Shown: positions 49,930 through 62,287, counted from the first letter of the stretch. The stretch: DNA of 64,000 nt from Lepidodermella squamata (GCA_047495785.1 JBLDXI010000020.1:2542001-2606000), one strand, 5' to 3'. Numbers and translations are program-made. The notes: generated by a model not told the origin, from the sequence alone.

Positions 49930-52763
49930 TCAGACGATTTTATTCCCTTCAGTGCCTTTCCGAGAAGGTGAGCCTTCTGGAGGAAAGCCGACAAAGCGTG
50001 ACTTGGCGCCACCGCCCGGCGGACGGGTGACCAGGCGCCTGTCAATAATGTCGTCCTCATCGTCCTCGTCCGTCAAATCTTCAAAACCACTGTTATTTTT
50101 CTTGTTATTGCCACGTTTTACAGCCGCATCGCCAACTAGAAGCGAATATTGCGCGGAATAGTCGCCGTTTTTCGATCCGCGGGGAGGGCGACGGGTGTTC
50201 GGGTTACCGCCACGGCGACGGCACACGCGACAAACCAAGACGGTGATGACAATAACGACGCAGAGTGACAACACGAACACGAGGAGGCCGATGAAGGATG
50301 ATGGCGATTTAACCGAATCCGATATCCAGTTGATGATCTGCTTGTTTTTGTCGTAGATCTGCGACATGAAGCCACTCTGTGCGCTGCCATCGTCCATAGT
50401 CGCGGCGAGCCCGCATGATCCAAGCAGGGAGACCTGGTAACGCAGCAATTGATCCGGCTGCCATTTGTCGAAAATTTGGCCGATGTAAATCTGACCAGCG
50501 TTCGAGTCAACAACCATCGTATGAGCAGCTTCAGCGCCCTATTTTAAAATCAAAAGTAGAGGGGTTAAATTCAACCATTTGCAAGACAAACCGTAGGCAA
50601 TGGGACGACATCGACGACTTTCTTTTCAGTTGGGCTAATGAAAAACATCGCGCCAGGGCGACCCATAGCCGACTGGTTCAGGGCTAAAATAGCGGTTTGT
50701 TGACAGGCAAGAGGCTGGAAAACGCCCAGGGCATACAGCCTGGTTCCATCAGGGTTCGGCTCGACAACCCAAGAAACAACCAGCGTGTCGCGATTCACAG
50801 CGAAAACACGGCCATTTTCACGATCAGCGGCGAAAATCAGTTGAGACACGTGGTCATAGACAACATCATGAACGACATGGGCGGCCGTTTTGTTAACGAG
50901 CGGGACTGATAGAGCAATTTTGCCAGATGGTGAAACGCTCAGAAGACGCGAGTTGCAATAACCGTCGGCGATAACAGCGGTTCCGTCAGGCAACGTGGCA
51001 ACTCCGGCTGGTTGGCAAAAGTGGCTTTCGTCACTTCCAGGCTCGAAAGCTTCGCCCAACACCAAGTTTGGCTTAACCTCGAATTTCGATTTATCAGGTC
51101 GGTTCATCACTTCTTTGTAGTCGTAGCGGAAAACTTGATGCAAGGCCACATCAGTCAGCCAAATAGCGTTACTCTTTTGGCAGACAGTGATGCCATGGGG
51201 TAGGTAGAAAGTATTTCCGCCAAATGCGTCGATAACAGTGCCATTCGGCGACACGACTAAAATGGCGTTCTCAGCGATGGGACCTTCAGTTTTGTGGGCG
51301 AAGTGATTCGTCTGGTCGAAGGTGTAGGCGTTCCAGGTACGAGGGCCGCGATGGAAAACGAACAAGTTACCGGCGTCGTCTTTAGAAACGCCTCCGACTT
51401 GCCCAATGATAGGGAATTTTTCGGAACGCATCGCAGTTGACCAGGTCGTGTCGCGATTTATTTCGAATTTCCACTTCAGTTCTTGGTGTTTTTCCTCAGC
51501 ATGCATGCTGTGGTCCATATGGGCGTGATCTTCAGGAGTCATGCTGCCACCACTCATGCCGGCGTGGTTGTGACCACCGTGGGCGTGAACGTGACCATCG
51601 CCAACAAAAGCTAGCTCAGTTTTGTCGGGCTCGGGTAGGGGGAGAGCCGCACTCGGGTCGTCGCAGGTGTTGTAAGTATAATCAGGATCTTCAGTGTAAA
51701 ACATCAAATAGGCATTGCACATCTCGTCACTTCGAGTGCTCCTGTAATACAATAAATGCTGATATTTGAGCTTCTAGAGACAGGTATCATCGAACTAACC
51801 CCATGCCGATAGCATGATCAGTGTTAGAAGCATCGAAAATGCAACGAGCAGCAACCTCAAGCCCATTTTCAAAACGCACTGGAGCAGGTAGCGGGTAAAA
51901 GGCCTGAGCACGCTGTGGGCTGCGTTCAACGATGGTTTCCCAGTGGCTGTTGTTGTAGGCAAACACTCCGATGGCCTTGCCTAATATGTAAAAAATATTG
52001 TTATAATAACAAAATCTTAGACCCAAGTAGCCTACCCAAAGAATGCGCGTGAACTCGGACGGCGAAGACGTAGATAGGCTGTTCAACCTCCATCGTGCAT
52101 TTCAGCACCGCACGAGCATCTATGGGTTCATGTTATTATCAGTGTTTGCTATACTATAATGGTTACTCACCTTTTTCTTGAGGCTGGATGCGGAATAGCG
52201 ATGATGCAAAGAGATAGATACCAGCGGTGTATTTGGTCCTAGGATTCAAATTAAATTATACCTGGGTGTTACAACTTTCCTGAAACTTACTTTTCTGACT
52301 GGTAAGTTAAAACGAGCCCTGAAGAGTCCTTGTTCTCAGGAGTTTTGAACTTATCTTTGTAATGAACTTGAATGACAACATATTTCCAGCCAGAGTTGAC
52401 GCCAAGTTGAAATGAAACGTCTTTGGGAAGGTTAAGCTCCGGAGCTTCATTAGCCCAGGCGTAAATAATACGGGATCCGCCGCCGCTTGGGGACCAATCA
52501 CAAGGAACGTAGCAATTGCGACGAATTCCTGCCTGGGCTGCCTTGCAACCGTAGACTAGCATGTGATGGACAACTGTCTTATTCAGGTCAGGCTTGAAAT
52601 TGGTGACATAAATATTGTCTTCCTTCAGCTCATGAGTTTCGCAAATGTATTCGTCATCTTGTAGAGCAGCAACATCTTTCACGCCAATACGGACCTCTTC
52701 GGCGTAAACCAAAGAAGCCGCCATGAAAGCAAAGACAGCTAAATACTTCAATATACCGCCCAT
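49930..52763 (-). CDS. pam: Bifunctional peptidyl-glycine alpha-amidating monooxygenase (PAM)
   Basis: A multi-exon gene, ATG at 52763, stop at 49930. It makes C-terminal amides on neuropeptides in secretory granules. A signal peptide (KYLAVFAFMAASLVYAEE) leads to the copper monooxygenase PHM, with ligands VVHHMLVYGC, VIQVHYKD, VRVHAHSLG and Met in SDEMCN. A His/Met-rich linker follows (51486-51593). The zinc lyase PAL then has LPHGITV, WLTDVALHQVFRYD, SHFCQPAGVA, DGYCNSRLL, HVVHDVVYD, ADRENGRV and AHTMVVD. One membrane span (GLLVFVLSLCVVIVITVLVC) and a cytosolic tail of basic and acidic clusters end the protein. All catalytic metal ligands I can place are present. The divergent neighbour is proteasome alpha-4, 1 kb away. 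Confidence 0.93.
51486..51593 (-). other. His/Met-rich linker between PHM and PAL
   Basis: A 36-residue in-frame segment with ten histidines and four methionines in HxH, HGGH and MDHSM-type clusters. It lies between the copper (PHM) and zinc (PAL) domains of the amidating enzyme. Composition resembles bacterial and secretory copper-handling segments. A metal-binding role is inference. Confidence 0.6.
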
Positions 52764-53773
52764 TCTAGACCAACATAAACACGGTTATCTTAATTCGACG
52801 GTTTTGAAACTGATGAAACTAGACTCGTTTCATTCGTATAAACGAAGAACTGAGTACTCGAGTGATTGAGTCAGCATAAAAAATCCAATCCAATTCCAAT
52901 TCAGTCCAATTCAGAAATTCAGAATTCAGAATCAGAAGTCGCCTGATGGGAGATGGGAAGGTTGAGGAGAAGGTTGCTCTAATATTAAAACTCACTTGTA
53001 ACCCTCTGTTAAACATTAATATCTATTTATTTTTCAAAGAACTTAAGTGTAAATGGCTAAAGGTTAAATTCTATCATAAATTAATTTCGCCAAAAAAATT
53101 ATTTACACTTTTCTGACGAACGAATGAATTTGCTCGCGTGTCTTGCGCGGCAAACTTGGCCTTATAATGAGTTTGGAGACCCCTTGCCTCTGGCGCTTAA
53201 ATCCAACGTTTCTGTCCTTGGCCTCCATTATATCTAGTATCTAGCATCTATATAAATGTGACTCAAGTGAAATGAGTAGTTCATTTAAGTTTAGGGCGGA
53301 CACTCAGGTTCTGCGCTGATAACCTCATTTTTACTATCTCAACAATGCATCAATTTTCTTACATTGGTGTAAATAAACGGTTGAAATAATAGTTTGAAGC
53401 ATGAAGCTTGGAACCATTATAATGAGTTGAGTTATTTTCAGGATTAAGGCTTGAGGCAAATATAATTTTCATGCGCATGTGACTGGCGCGCTAGTTTCCA
53501 ACTTTTCGTTTTGTCTTTTCGATTCTGGTATCTTATATCTGCCATGGTAGATCTTGCATCTGATAAAAGCCATTCTAAGTAGAGATGATGTGATAGATTT
53601 TGAGAGTTAAGGTTAGCGAAGATGTTATTGCAAAGTGCAATACCTTTTCGCGAAGGCTAATTTTACGTGTATTTCATATTGTGTCTGTTTGCGCTTCTGA
53701 AACTACGAGAGGAACTGAAATTTTGAATTTATCGGTTCATTCTTTGAATAGGTTCTCATTTTAATTTTGAGTC
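52764..53773. promoter_or_regulatory. Divergent region PAM / PSMA4
   Basis: About 1 kb between outward-facing genes and likely to hold both promoters. A TTCAG-dense patch near 52890-52935 (CAATTCAGTCCAATTCAGAAATTCAG) is a small local repeat. No coding frame called. Confidence 0.5.
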
Positions 53774-54607
53774 ATGGCTCGTCGTTACGATACTCGAACT
53801 ACCATTTTTTCTCCTGAAGGTCGTCTTTACCAAGTCGAGTATGCCATCGAAGCTATCGGAAATGCTGGCACTTGTCTCGGCATCCTTGCCAATGACGGAA
53901 TTGTTCTCGCTGCGGAACGACGAAACATTCACAAATTGCTTGATGAAGAGGAAATGTCCGAAAAGTTCTACGTCCTTGACGAGTGCGTTTTGCTGCTATT
54001 GCTCCATCAATAATGACTTCATATTTTCTTTAGGCACATTGTTTGTGGCGTTTCTGGAATCACTTCCGATGCAAACGTCCTCATCAACGAGCTGCGCTTG
54101 ATTGCTCAACGTTACAAGTTGCAATATCACGAAAGCATCCCTGTTGAACAGCTCGTTATTCATCTCTGTGATATCAAGCAAGCATACACGCAATACGGTG
54201 GCAAACGCCCATTTGGTGCTTCCTTTTTGTACGCCGGCTGGGACAACGTTTACAAGCTTCAGCTGTACCAGTCTGATCCCAGTGGAAATTACAGTGGCTG
54301 GAAGGCTACTTGCATCGGCCAGAATGCTTCTACTGGCATCAGTATGCTGAAACAAGATTACAAGGAGGGTGAAATGACGGTTGACTCTGCCCTCCTACTC
54401 GCCTGCAAGGTTCTTAGCAAGACCTTGGACATCACCAAGTTGACTGCTGAACGAGTCGAAATCTCGACTCTGCGTTGTGTTGACCCAAAGACTGGCCAGC
54501 TTGCAATCCAAATTCTCAGCAACGCTGAAGTTGAAAAGCTTGTGCAGACTTTTGAAGCTAGCCAAGCTGCTCAACAGCCGGCCGCCAGTGGAGCTGCTCA
54601 GAAATAG
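53774..54607 (+). CDS. psma4: 20S proteasome subunit alpha type 4 (PSMA4)
   Basis: Exons 53774-53982 and 54034-54607 give 260 residues (human 261). It is an alpha-ring subunit of the 20S proteasome core. The N-terminal alpha signature is [21 protein letters not shown]. Further matches are [81 protein letters not shown] and [11 protein letters not shown]. The tail is Ala/Gln-rich instead of the usual Lys/Glu-rich one. A 51-nt intron separates the exons. The LOTUS-Tudor gene follows 265 nt downstream on the same strand. Confidence 0.95.
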
Positions 54608-54872
54608 AAAGGCTCGCGTTAAACGTGTCAGCCTCAAGCAGTTTTGATATAATGATAATATCCCGGTCTCGCTCTTACAACCCAAGAAACTAAGCAATTA
54701 GTGATTGCATGACGTTAAATTCCTGATCATTCCACTTGCGTCTTTGAGCTTCGTTTATCTTCTATTCAAAAGGAAACAACAAATAGAGCCGAAATTCGCG
54801 TCATGTTTGAAGAATAAAGATTTAATCTTGAGGAATGGTTTAATTTGTTACAGATTTTTTACTTCACTTAAA
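54608..54872 (+). promoter_or_regulatory. Spacer PSMA4 / LOTUS-Tudor gene 1
   Basis: 265 nt. TTTAATTTGTTACAG ends at 54853, 19 nt before the LOTUS gene ATG, and looks like a trans-splice or 5'-UTR acceptor. An AATAAA at 54812-54817 could end the PSMA4 transcript. Confidence 0.45.
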
Positions 54873-57800
54873 ATGGACAAGAAAGAACTTGAGCTCGCTA
54901 GGTCTATCATTACCAGCGCGCTCACGCCTAATAACAAGGAAGGAATGACCGCCAACGAACTTGAGGCGGAAATTGAAGCCTTGATGGGCGAGCGGCTGAA
55001 GCTGCCACCGGGCTGTCCAGGGCTTGAGGCTTATATCAAAAGATTTTTTTCCGATGAGTTCGTTGCTGTTCCGTGAGTTGAATTCATCATTTCATTGTAG
55101 CATTTTGCTGAATGATTTATTTAGGTCGCATGGCCAAATGAAATGGAAACTCATCCCAAAAGCCGATACAGCCTACTTATTGTCACTGGTGGCGAAGCAG
55201 AATAACAGCAAATCGAAGCCTCTGTATATTGCTGAAGCTGCTAAGGCTCGAGATGCCGCCCTGCGGACTACTCGTGGTGGTAGGGGTGGCTCGAGGGGGA
55301 GAGGCGGGTCTCGTGGCGGCCGCGGAGGTAGGGGCGGTACGAGCAATGCCATGACTCGATTGGGACCCCCGATGAATGCCCCTCCTCGTATGCAGTCGAG
55401 CAACTACTACAGCAACGGCCCGTCTCGAGCTGCTTCTTCAATGGATTGGGGGCAGCCGCCGCCATCTCCTGCGCCCTGGAATGTGCCACCTTCGCCATCA
55501 CCCTTTCAGAGGCCGCCTTCGAGTTTTGGCATGCCGCCGCCTCCATCGCCCGGGCCACTCTTTGGACAAAACAGCTTTCAGCGAGCTATTCAGGCGGCTG
55601 TTAGCGATACCCGGCCCGCCACAGCGGTCCCTTCCAGCAGCTCAGCACCCTCTGCTGGCGGCGAGTGGGGCAAAAAGTTCCGCGAGCTCTTCGACCGGTA
55701 CAAGGTCTGCAAAGAGCAAGGCTCAGCGATGGAACTGTCGGCTCGTTTGGCTTCCTCGAAAATGAAATTAGCCTCGACGGACTTCCCGCAAAGTATCGAA
55801 GAGTTACACCAGGTATTGAGTGCAATGGTCTCACAAGTCGAAGCGCCGCTGAAATCTGCGACCCCGGCTTTGACAACTCTACAGCCAACAGCTTTTCCTC
55901 CTGTCGGCCGGAAAATACCGGGTGTCATCTCTAAAATTGACTCACTAATGAAATTCCTCGCCCAGGTCGAAACGCCTACTGGCAAGCAAGTTTTGCTGCC
56001 ATGCGCTCTCGCATCTGTGTCAATCACCGATATGCCATTGGCAGTAAAACTAGTCAAGGATGCTATCTCACTCTGTGATAACAAGGTCGAAATTGTCGTC
56101 AAAGCTCACAAACCAGAGAATGTCGATGTCGATCTGATTCACGTGAAGAAAGGCGCTTCATTCACCGATTTTCTTGTGGCGAAAAACGTCGCATTTGCGA
56201 AGCCTCAGCCTATGGCATCTCCCTCGAATCAAGTTGTATTCAAAGATAAATCCGTCACCCCCACGGCTGATAATTTTTCTGCTCGCGTCAGTGCAGTTCT
56301 AACTGCTTCGATTATCGCTGTTAAGTGAGTTGTTTTTTCGATCTGATGGCAATTATGATGCTAACTGTAATTTTTCCAGTCTCAAGTCTAACTTACCGGT
56401 TCTTGTCGAGATTGAAAAGGCTCTTTCGGCGAATTTGAAGGCCGATGAAATGGTTCAGCCAAGCGAGGCAGTCAAAGGCGCGTGCTTTGTCATAAAATCG
56501 ACCCTGCAATATTGCCGCGCCCGAGTTCTTTCAAATGAATCTGATGAGGTATGTTGTTTTTTATTTTTCATTCGATCAGAAAGACGAGATTTGGGTAAAA
56601 TTCTAATCGTTAACATTTCTTAACTGCTTCGAATACAAATGTGGTAGTGTGGGAACTGTTATTTGATCCTAAAATTTTATTCAGGGGGATTCTGGTATTC
56701 ATGTCTCCGACTTGGTAACTTAGTTTGATTTACGTTTACCTGGAAAATAACAAGCTGCATATTTTATTGAAAAAGTGTGTTCCAAGAGAACGAATTGATC
56801 AGTGTGCACTAGAGAGTTTGAGCTTGCAAAAAAATCGTGGAAAAACTGAGTTTTCATTATGGAGGATATTTTTCGTATTTTACTCAGCATTTTTCGCGTA
56901 TGATTTACCATTTTTCAATGATAAACATTATGACCTATTTCATTTGAAATTTTGATGCCGATTGATGATCAAAGAACGAGGAGTCGAACGATATCAAATT
57001 GAGGTTGATGGTCATCAGTCGAGTTTTACGGATGAAAATTGCCAATTTCGAATAATGAGCTCTTGTAAAATTGAGTTTTTATTGCATCAATATGTCGGCA
57101 CGCAATAAATTATGGATGAAAATTGTCCTTTCACTATTTGTCGATATCGCGGGTAGATTTGTCGCTATTTTACTTTTCGCGCCTCTATCCAATTTTTTCA
57201 CTGTATTGGGACTGATTATTTCACGAAAGTTCACGAAGTAGGAAAATCGATAATCTTCGTTTTTTCGATTTTTGGCGATATCATCGGCTATTTTGCACCC
57301 TAGTGAACAAATAAATTCAGATTCAGAAAATCAGCATTACATAGGGTACTACTTACTGCTAAAAGCTAACATATTACGGGAGGCACGGTGGCTCAGTTGG
57401 CTCAGTTATACTGGGCTATTCCATATATTCCATATTGAGGCTATTCCATCGGGTGAAACTCTGTGACTCGACCATGTGTAGAAATGGCTATTCTCTGATT
57501 GAATAATACGTTTTCGGGAAATGCGTTAGCCCTGGAAACGAAGAAACAAAAAATTGAAAAAATTCGATGTTGCGTACACCTCCTTGAATATGTACTCCAG
57601 TGCCAGACACTTCAGGGTCACGAAATTAATCAAAGACGATTTACATGGCAATAAACGTAGTCAAATGGTTTTAGCTGCTTATATCACACGGCTGGTTACT
57701 TTAAAGCGATGATTATAATTGAAAAACTCGGGGAAATAATCGCCGCGGCTCTTATTCGAAAAAACCCGGCTTTCCGCTATTTTTTTCACTTTCCAATTTC

Positions 57801-60800
57801 TTTTTAATTAGATTCGCCTGCGTTTGATCGACCACGGTTCAGATGTTTCCATCGCATCCGTTGACGAATTGTTCCGGGTTCCTAACGTCCCAGTCGTCGC
57901 TGATACGCCTCCTCTGGTTTGTCGATAATTTTGACCTGTTTATTAATTTTATTGACTCATTTTTATCTAGTCCTTTTACATCGGTCTGCATCTCCTTGAA
58001 CATGCTCTCTTCCAGAAAGAAAGTAGTATTGCCATCGTACAAAATGAACTGGCTGGGAAAATGGTCGAGTGTCAAATTGTTGATAGGTTTGTTGAGTCTT
58101 AAACATTTTTGAAGAAATCATTGTTTATCCGTTAATCTAGGTCCGGCAAACGTCCCCAGGCCAACGTTTTCACCATTGACCCGGCCACTGGAACAGCCGA
58201 TATGTCGATGTCTGCGAATAGAAGAATCAAGAGCATGATTCTGGCTGAAAGGAAACCGCATCTGGACATTGGAAAAGACACTCCAGTCATCGTTCGATTC
58301 ATCGACGACAATCTGTACGGCGATATTCGTCTGCACGTTCACGTCGTTGGTTTCGGCTTCGAAACGCTGTCGGACATCGAACAGACACTTGAGACGCTTT
58401 TCGCCCCGGGCTCATCGCCGGTTAGACAGAGCGATCTGTCACTCGATAGCGAATACGCCGCTCCTTACCAGGGCGCTTACTACCGCTGTACCATGATGAG
58501 CGCGAATGTCGATGCGAAAAATCGAGTTCAGGTGCTGTTTTACGACTATGGCAATATCGAAACGATTCCAATCACCGATCTTCGTCACTTGGACGATTCG
58601 TTCTCGACCCAAGTTCTGCCGCCTCAATCAATTTCCACCCGCCTCTCTGGCCTACCGCCGCCCGGTAAACAATGGGTCAGTAAGGCCAGTGAGACGGTTT
58701 TCGCCATTTTCGACAACGAGGGTCAATATACGGCCCGGGCGATTTCCGCGGACGATGGCGTCGTTGTCGTTGATTTCCGGACATCTGATGGCAGGTCGGT
58801 TAATGAAAAATTGCTTCACATGCCGGAGTTGTTCGAGGACGCTCGGGCTCCTGGGTCGCATATCTCTGAGGCAGGCCGGAGCGAGGCCAGCGAGGTGAGA
58901 CCTGAGAGCGTCATGGTCTCGAACGGGACCGATTTCATCGAGCCGACCTTGAATCTGCCAGCATTTGCTATCGAAAAGTCCTTCAATGCCGAGGACGAAA
59001 CTGTTTCGGCGTGTGTGGTCGGTTTCACGGCGCCGTCAACCCTCAGTAAGTCTTTTGAGCTGAATTTTGAATTCTCAGTTGCTTGAATAATGAAAAATAA
59101 TTCCATTTTTCAAGCTGAAAATTGAAGATTTAGGCTGAAAAATGGATTGATAATAAAGACTTTTCAAGGCCTTTATCAAGTAAACGCCAAAAATAACAGG
59201 AACGAGCTTTTCTTAGACCATTATAAATAATTGATATTGAAGCTCAGTACAATAACCTAATTTACGGCTCCATTCGCTCGCCTCTTTTAATTAGTATCAC
59301 GGGCTCTCTCTTATTAATTAGATTTTTGATTTTTTTCCTGATTATTTCAATTCGTCTTGGCATATGCCTACCTTGTAGGGCATAAAATCGGCACCTAAAT
59401 TTACTCTTGAGCTGATCGTCTAGTGAGAACGTTGCCAAGTTATTGTCTGGTTGGAAAATTACAAATCAAGAGAGAAATCGAAAATTTGAACACAGCCAAC
59501 GGTAGGCAGCGCTTATACCAACCTTAATTTATAATTTACCTATCGATTGAATTGTGAGATGGGATAGCGCTGAGCTGGAGGAGCAGGATAAGCCATAATT
59601 GGACCTTGTGTGTTCGGCTGCAAGTGAAGCCGATTGATATTACGAAGTAGTACTTTTATTATTTTGATGATCTTGCAAAAAAGTGTATTGAGCCCAAGTT
59701 GGTTCCTCGAAATACCTTTAGTAAATTATTCGCCTTTCAGTGCGACCTCTTTGCAAGTCTTATAAAACATTTCCAGCAGAGTTCAAGTCGAGGCATCTAG
59801 CGATCTAGTTATTATTATTTTCAAGTAACCAAAACAGCAAAATCAGCGTGATCCTATGCTTCAACGTTGATAAAAAAACAACAAACAACACTAGTTTAAT
59901 TGCCTGGCGATTAGCTCTCAGTCACCTATGCGACCCGCTGATATCCTAGTTGATAGTATGATAACTGATTGAATTCTGATTAGCCGAGATTAGACTGATT
60001 AGGCGAATTACTTACGTGCGCTAAAACATCTGCTAGATAAAATTTCACAGATAAAACAGGCTAAGTCAGGGGCTGGTCGTGGTAAAAAAATGTTACGGTT
60101 TTTCCCCAGGGCAATACGGTGTAAATATTCACGGTTACTGGAGTAATTGATTCCCTGAACTGAAGATAAAATATATTTTGAGGTTGTTGGAAAGACGTTC
60201 ACTATTTTTCTCATCCTAGGCTGTCAGCTCGTTCCTAACGAAGAGTTCAACGAGATGATTCAAGACATGAACGAATTTTACGCTCAGTCGAAGAATCAAA
60301 TCAAACCTGTTGCTCCTCTCAAGCCGGGTGATATCGGCGTTGCCTATGCTGGTGGCTGTTTCTGCCGCTGTCAAGTCGTCAACACCGGCAAGTACAGCTA
60401 CCGAGTCTACTACGTCGACTTCGCAACTCGAAATCAAATCGTCAGTTTCGATAATTTGTTCCTGCTGGAGAGTCGTTTCGCCGACAATTTCCCACCCATG
60501 TCGTTTGAGCTGAAACTCAACGGCATTCCTGAGCCGAAGTCCCTGAATCACCTGCCTCCAGCTTTCGCTGCTTATGGCGACAAGCTGGCGAGCGAAAACG
60601 CTTACATAAAGGTTTGTTCAATATAGCAATTCAGTTTTAATTCAAATTGAGCTGGTTTTTTCAAATTTGCTATCAATTTCGTAATATTCTTTTTTATCTT
60701 ATAGGTGTTCCCCGAAATCTTCACTTCCTCACCGCCGTACGAGGCAATTGTGACGGTCTCCGGAAGGGCCGTTGCTCTGGAGACGGGCGAAGATATTGGT

Positions 60801-60824
60801 GCATCGTTGGCTGGGCTGGTCTAA
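54873..60824 (+). CDS. LOTUS (OST-HTH)-RGG-triple Tudor protein, TDRD5/TDRD7-like
   Basis: Exons 54873-55072, 55125-56324, 56380-56548, 57812-57916, 57971-58086, 58141-59045, 60220-60611 and 60705-60824 keep frame and give 1068 residues. An N-terminal LOTUS domain spans about 1-85 (ARSIITSALTPNNKEGMTANELEAE; closing MKWKLIPKA). An RG/RGG tract follows at about 113-141, then a Pro/Ser-rich linker. Three extended Tudor domains follow, at about 449-560, 645-770 and 875-1010. Such proteins scaffold germ granules: LOTUS binds Vasa-type helicases or RNA G4s, and Tudor binds dimethylarginine on Piwi/Vasa. Only Tudor 2 has the classic VLFYDYGN core; Tudor 1 reads LIDHGSD and Tudor 3 YVDFATRN. Start set by the LOTUS domain. 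Confidence 0.88.
56549..57811 (+). other. Long intron 3 of LOTUS-Tudor gene 1
   Basis: 1263 nt, splitting the first Tudor domain between its two half-motifs. It contains a tRNA-like SINE fragment at about 57378-57480. Other frames in it are not gene-like. Confidence 0.6.
57378..57480 (+). mobile_element. tRNA-derived SINE-like fragment
   Basis: GGCACGGTGGCTCAGTTGG has the start of many tRNA-derived SINEs, with a full A-box (TGGCTCAGTTGG at 57389-57400). About 60 bp later GGTGAAACTC stands where a B-box would lie but is degenerate. It cannot fold as an intact tRNA. It lies inside an intron of the LOTUS-Tudor gene. Confidence 0.5.
59046..60219 (+). other. Long intron 6 of LOTUS-Tudor gene 1
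   Basis: 1174 nt, AT-rich, separating Tudor 2 plus the start of Tudor 3 from the Tudor 3 core. Donor GTAAGT; acceptor TTTCTCATCCTAG. I see no gene or repeat in it. Confidence 0.6.
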
Positions 60825-61966
60825 ATTCGACAAGTCGAAAAGTATTAGTTAACTCGATCGAGATCTTCTTGCAAGCCTTCGTATTAACTCTGTTGCATTT
60901 CAAGCTCAATATATGTTTATTAATTGTTGATGAAATTCTTATACCCTGACGAATGCTGTGAATTGATGGTTCTACGCTATTTGCGGAAACAAAAATTGCG
61001 CTGCGATAATATAGTAGGAATGCTAGAGCTTTTATTGATAGTTTTGAGATTTTATTGAAATTAAATGCACGCAAGTGCGAGATTTTTTGCATTTTTTCGA
61101 TTAAAATATAATTAGTAAATACAGTAATTAGTAATTAAGATGTAATTTGATATTTTGTCGCTCTTTTTTCGCTGCGAAATTTTCGTTTCCTCAAATAGCG
61201 CTGGAACAAAAGGATGAATCATAATAGGCGTGACGAGCGATGGTCTCGCCTTTTTTACTGCAGATTTTGGCAATATATATACTTCTATGATGACAGTCAA
61301 AATACTATCTCAGGTTCATGTGAAACATCGATGAATCTCGCGATATAATAATCAGCAATAAAATGATATCTAATTAAATTTTTCGATTGTGAATTCAGGC
61401 CTAAAAATACAGTTTTATTAGTTTAGAAGCTGTTTTACGTGTTACGCATTGACGAAAGCAGTTCTAAAATGAATCCTGATTGAATATCTGGCCTTGAATT
61501 CCGAAAATCGCGTTCTCATTCGTTGTTTTCCAGGCAAGTGGCTGAATTTGACAGGTGTCGCCTGTGACAAAATATCTGGCATTTACAGTTGCCGGAATTT
61601 GAAGTATTTTTATGCTCGTTTTTATGCTCAGCTGAGATTCAGGTTTTTGGCATACCCACAACAGCTGCAACGAGATTTTATATTGCTGAAATATCTAATT
61701 GCCTTCTTTGGGACATATCCATTCTTTGGGAATTCTTCTGTTCAAAATGGAATTCCGAAAAAATACACGTAATACTGATTGGCAAACAAATTTGTTCCTG
61801 GGCTCTGCTGAAAATAACCAGGGCTCATACTCTTTTCTATGAGTTATTTTTCCCTGGATTTAACGAAGTTTACCTTCAGAAAAGAGTTTTGAGGTGAAAT
61901 CGACGTAGCGGCGCCTCTACTTATGATTTGAATGTAGAGTTTTGTTTACAAGCTAACGGCTCGAAA
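60825..61966 (+). other. Intergenic between LOTUS genes 1 and 2
   Basis: About 1.1 kb, AT-rich, with no protein-like frame. The 3' UTR of gene 1 is at the left; TTTTGTTTACAAG, 15 nt before the next ATG, is a possible acceptor. Confidence 0.5.
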
Positions 61967-62287
61967 ATGGAAGCTGAAGACATGATGATGGCTCGTTACA
62001 TGGTTATGACCGCGCTAATTCCGAATAACAAGCGTGGGCTAACGGCCTGTGAACTAGAAGACAACATCGTGTCATTGTTCGGATCTTCATTCAAACTCCC
62101 ACCTACTTGCGCGAATCTGCAACATTTCGTCGATCGGTATTTGGACTCTGATGTCGCTAGATGCCCTTCGTCAGTTTTTCAACCTCGAATCTATTCAAGT
62201 TTATTATAGATCTCGTTTTATAGGCAAAATGGCTGGGTCTATCGCGTTACCCCGAAAACTGAAGAATATGAATCAGAATATATATAA
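61967..62287 (+). CDS. Small LOTUS-only protein (or truncated paralogue)
   Basis: Exons 61967-62169 and 62224-62287 give 88 residues that are just one LOTUS domain: MARYMVMTALIPNNKRGLTACELEDN, FKLPPTCANLQHFVDRYL, then QNGWVYRVTPKTEEYE and a stop. The intron falls at the same codon position as in gene 1 (after the P of the VPS/CPS junction), showing common descent. Either it is a genuine mini-LOTUS protein or the stop cut off a former Tudor part. The coding part has no other lesion. Confidence 0.6.

Noticed and set aside
56690-56719. A 30-nt microexon between Tudor 1 halves of LOTUS gene 1
   Set aside because: TTTTATTCAG..GTAACT borders a 30-nt in-frame segment, but joining 56548 directly to 57812 gives a continuous Tudor strand (ESDE-IRLRLIDHG), so the microexon is not needed.
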